Shown here in pieces: positions 5,073 to 5,980 of a DNA stretch of 5,980 nucleotides. Made by a program: the position numbers and the translations under genes. Positions within the stretch are counted from its first letter, which is position 1. The number at the start of each line of letters is the position of its first letter. The notes beneath the pieces are model-generated. The model searched no databases and was not told the origin of the DNA. It saw nothing but the letters and a program-made list of their open reading frames with translations. This stretch comes from Syntrophaceae bacterium UBA5761 (GTDB lineage Bacteria > Desulfobacterota > Syntrophia > Syntrophales > UBA4778), in contig DIEZ01000004.1 of assembly GCA_002418885.1 (NCBI GenBank), positions 1 to 5,980 of the forward strand. The letters are read 5' to 3'.

Positions 5073-5648
5073 TCATCGCTTCAGCGATTTTCGCTTGATC
5101 GTGTCGAGAATAAAAAATTCCAATTCGGCAATCCTGTCGATTTCTCCTTGATGTTCTCCCTGCGGATAGCGGGAAAATATGATGTTCTCGAGGGCCTTTA
5201 AATCGTTCATCAGTTCCTCGAGCTCATCAACAGTCATATTCGCCCTCGACTCGGATTTTTTTTGGAGCCTTTCGAGTTCCTGTATAATATCCTTATCTTT
5301 GTTGGAGTCTTCGGCAACCTTTTCTTTCGCGGTTGTTTTTTCATCTGCTTTGGGTGTGCCTGAGACTGCCGGTTTCGGTTCGGCCTCTGCCGGGCACCTT
5401 TCCGGCTTTTCGGCTTCATATCTCATTCCTTCGGGTTTCTTTGCGGATTTTTTGATGTCCAGCACGGCGTCTTTCTCTATTCCCATGGCCGCGTCGCCGA
5501 TATAAAACTTTATTTCGTCCTCCTCCTCCCAGTATTGGGAAGTCACAAACTGCCCGCCGTTCTTGAGCATGATGACATAAGAAGCACAGCTGATAGCGGG
5601 AAATAGAAAGAATAAACAAAGAACGATCGAAGGTAGATATTTTTTCAT
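5073..5648 (-). CDS. Secreted or lipoprotein-like protein of unknown function
   Basis: I do not recognise a named family. From ATG 5648 the product has 191 residues. Residues 1-22 form a signal peptide (MKKYLPSIVLCLFFLFPAISCAS). AISC at 18-21 is a weak lipobox, so it may be a lipoprotein or be cut by signal peptidase I just after. Residues 23-67 are a compact domain (YVIMLKNGGQFVTSQYW, IKFYIGDAAMGIEKDAVLDIKK), a pattern I associate with small envelope proteins of Desulfobacterota. Residues 68-118 are a low-complexity Lys/Glu/Ala/Pro linker, and 119-186 are charged and probably helical or coiled coil. The frame is open upstream to an ATG at 5777, but that would bury the signal peptide behind 43 residues and lies upstream of the candidate promoter. 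GGGG seven bases before the chosen ATG is a weak ribosome site. It converges on pilX with 48 bases between; a link to pili is not shown. Confidence 0.78.
   Translation of the reverse strand: MKKYLPSIVLCLFFLFPAISCASYVIMLKNGGQFVTSQYWEEEDEIKFYIGDAAMGIEKDAVLDIKKSAKKPEGMRYEAEKPERCPAEAEPKPAVSGTPKADEKTTAKEKVAEDSNKDKDIIQELERLQKKSESRANMTVDELEELMNDLKALENIIFSRYPQGEHQGEIDRIAELEFFILDTIKRKSLKR
5075..5095 (+). terminator. Possible weak terminator for the pilus transcript
   Basis: ATCGC (5075-5079) and GCGAT (5084-5088) make a 5-bp stem with a TTCA loop, followed by TTT at 5089-5091. An alternative stem pairs AGCGA (5083-5087) with TCGCT (5091-5095). It lies 50 bases past the pilX stop, inside the last codons of the opposing gene, a usual place for a terminator between convergent genes. 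The stem and the T-run are both short, so this is only a candidate. Confidence 0.25.
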
Positions 5649-5733
5649 CTGAAGGCCCCGGTCTCGTCTTGAATGGGTCGCATCCCGTCGTGAACTCGTC
5701 ACGGATCTCTTATCGGAGAGTTTACCGTATAAA

Positions 5734-5762
5734 TTTGTACAATGAAATAAAAGGTATGTCAC
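5734..5762 (-). promoter_or_regulatory. Candidate promoter for the small secreted protein gene
   Basis: Reading the minus strand, GTGACA (5762-5757, 5 of 6 to TTGACA) is followed after exactly 17 bases by TACAAA (5739-5734, 4 of 6 to TATAAT). Transcription would begin near 5727, giving a leader of about 79 bases before ATG 5648. That leader contains a small hairpin, CGTGA/TCACG (5689-5703, loop of five), and a CTCT/AGAG pair at 5707-5720. The -10 box overlaps the 8-bp palindrome TTGTACAA (5735-5742), which could be an operator. This supports the downstream start codon. Confidence 0.4.
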
Positions 5763-5980
5763 GAGATTAGTGAGCACAATGCGATATGAATCCTTTTCGA
5801 TATTTACTTGACTTTATTGCTTTTTAAGAGTAATTAAGGTCGTACTTACGCCCGTTTAGGAACCGGCCGTTCAATACAAAAAGTCTTAAAGAGCATAACC
5901 CTACAACGATACATAATGTTCAAGCTCCAACGCTGCCAGCTTCCGTTTTCGATGGGAGAGATAAGCCCGATGGTTCTTCA
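5763..5980. other. AT-rich stretch with no supportable gene
   Basis: Together with the leader of the minus-strand gene, this leaves about 330 bases without a gene. It is visibly richer in A and T than the rest, with stop codons in most frames. A TTGACT box at 5808-5813 has no good -10 partner at normal spacing. On the minus strand a frame runs in from the window edge to TAG at 5901-5903 (25 codons, rich in Arg, Lys and Leu, with HRKRKLAALELEH). It could be the C-terminus of a gene outside the window. On the + strand an ATG at 5916 stays open to the edge but has no ribosome site. I cannot decide between these. Confidence 0.4.

Noticed and set aside
5649..5777. Upstream extension of the secreted protein gene to the ATG at 5777
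   Set aside because: It would place 43 residues before a clear signal peptide, and the added part has no features. A candidate promoter lies within it.
5916..5980. ATG-started + strand frame running to the right edge
   Set aside because: There is no ribosome site upstream and only about 21 codons are visible, with no motif.

Overview
The window most resembles a Gram-negative, GC-rich bacterium of the Desulfobacterota (old Deltaproteobacteria) type. This rests on the style of the minor-pilin cluster, the large PilX-like protein and a small secreted protein with a KNG...YWEE...IKFY block. No rRNA or other phylogenetic marker is present, so the lineage is an inference.

Layout. Bases 1-128 hold a plausible sigma70-type promoter and a hairpin near the predicted transcript start. 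Six genes then follow on the + strand with short gaps. The first two are nucleotide-sugar genes: a short-form glucose-1-phosphate thymidylyltransferase-like enzyme and an RmlC-like cupin epimerase. The next four genes plus one more are type IV pilus genes: prepilin peptidase (pilD), a GspH/FimT-type pseudopilin, PilV, PilW and a large PilX-like protein, making seven + strand genes in all. A 126-base gap with a perfect 8-bp hairpin separates the FimT gene from pilV. A small secreted or lipoprotein-like gene of unknown function converges on the pilX end from the - strand and has its own candidate promoter. The last 200 bases or so are AT-rich and hold no gene I can support.

How they work together. 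FimT, PilV and PilW carry class III prepilin signals (G|FTLxE). PilD would cut these after the glycine and N-methylate the new N-terminus. With PilX, the minor pilins are expected to form the initiation and tip complex of a type IV pilus or a related pseudopilus. The major pilin, PilY1 and the motor and secretin genes are not in the window. The sugar genes probably supply a deoxysugar for LPS, exopolysaccharide or glycan decoration. A link to pilin glycosylation is suggested only by position.

I found no CRISPR array, tRNA, rRNA or insertion sequence, and no clearly new system. The points most worth a second look are the roughly double-length PilX with no pilY1 after it, the calcium-loop motif in the FimT-like protein, the in-frame 27-codon stretch after the epimerase stop that ends in an ATGA overlap with pilD, and the two clean hairpins in untranslated DNA.
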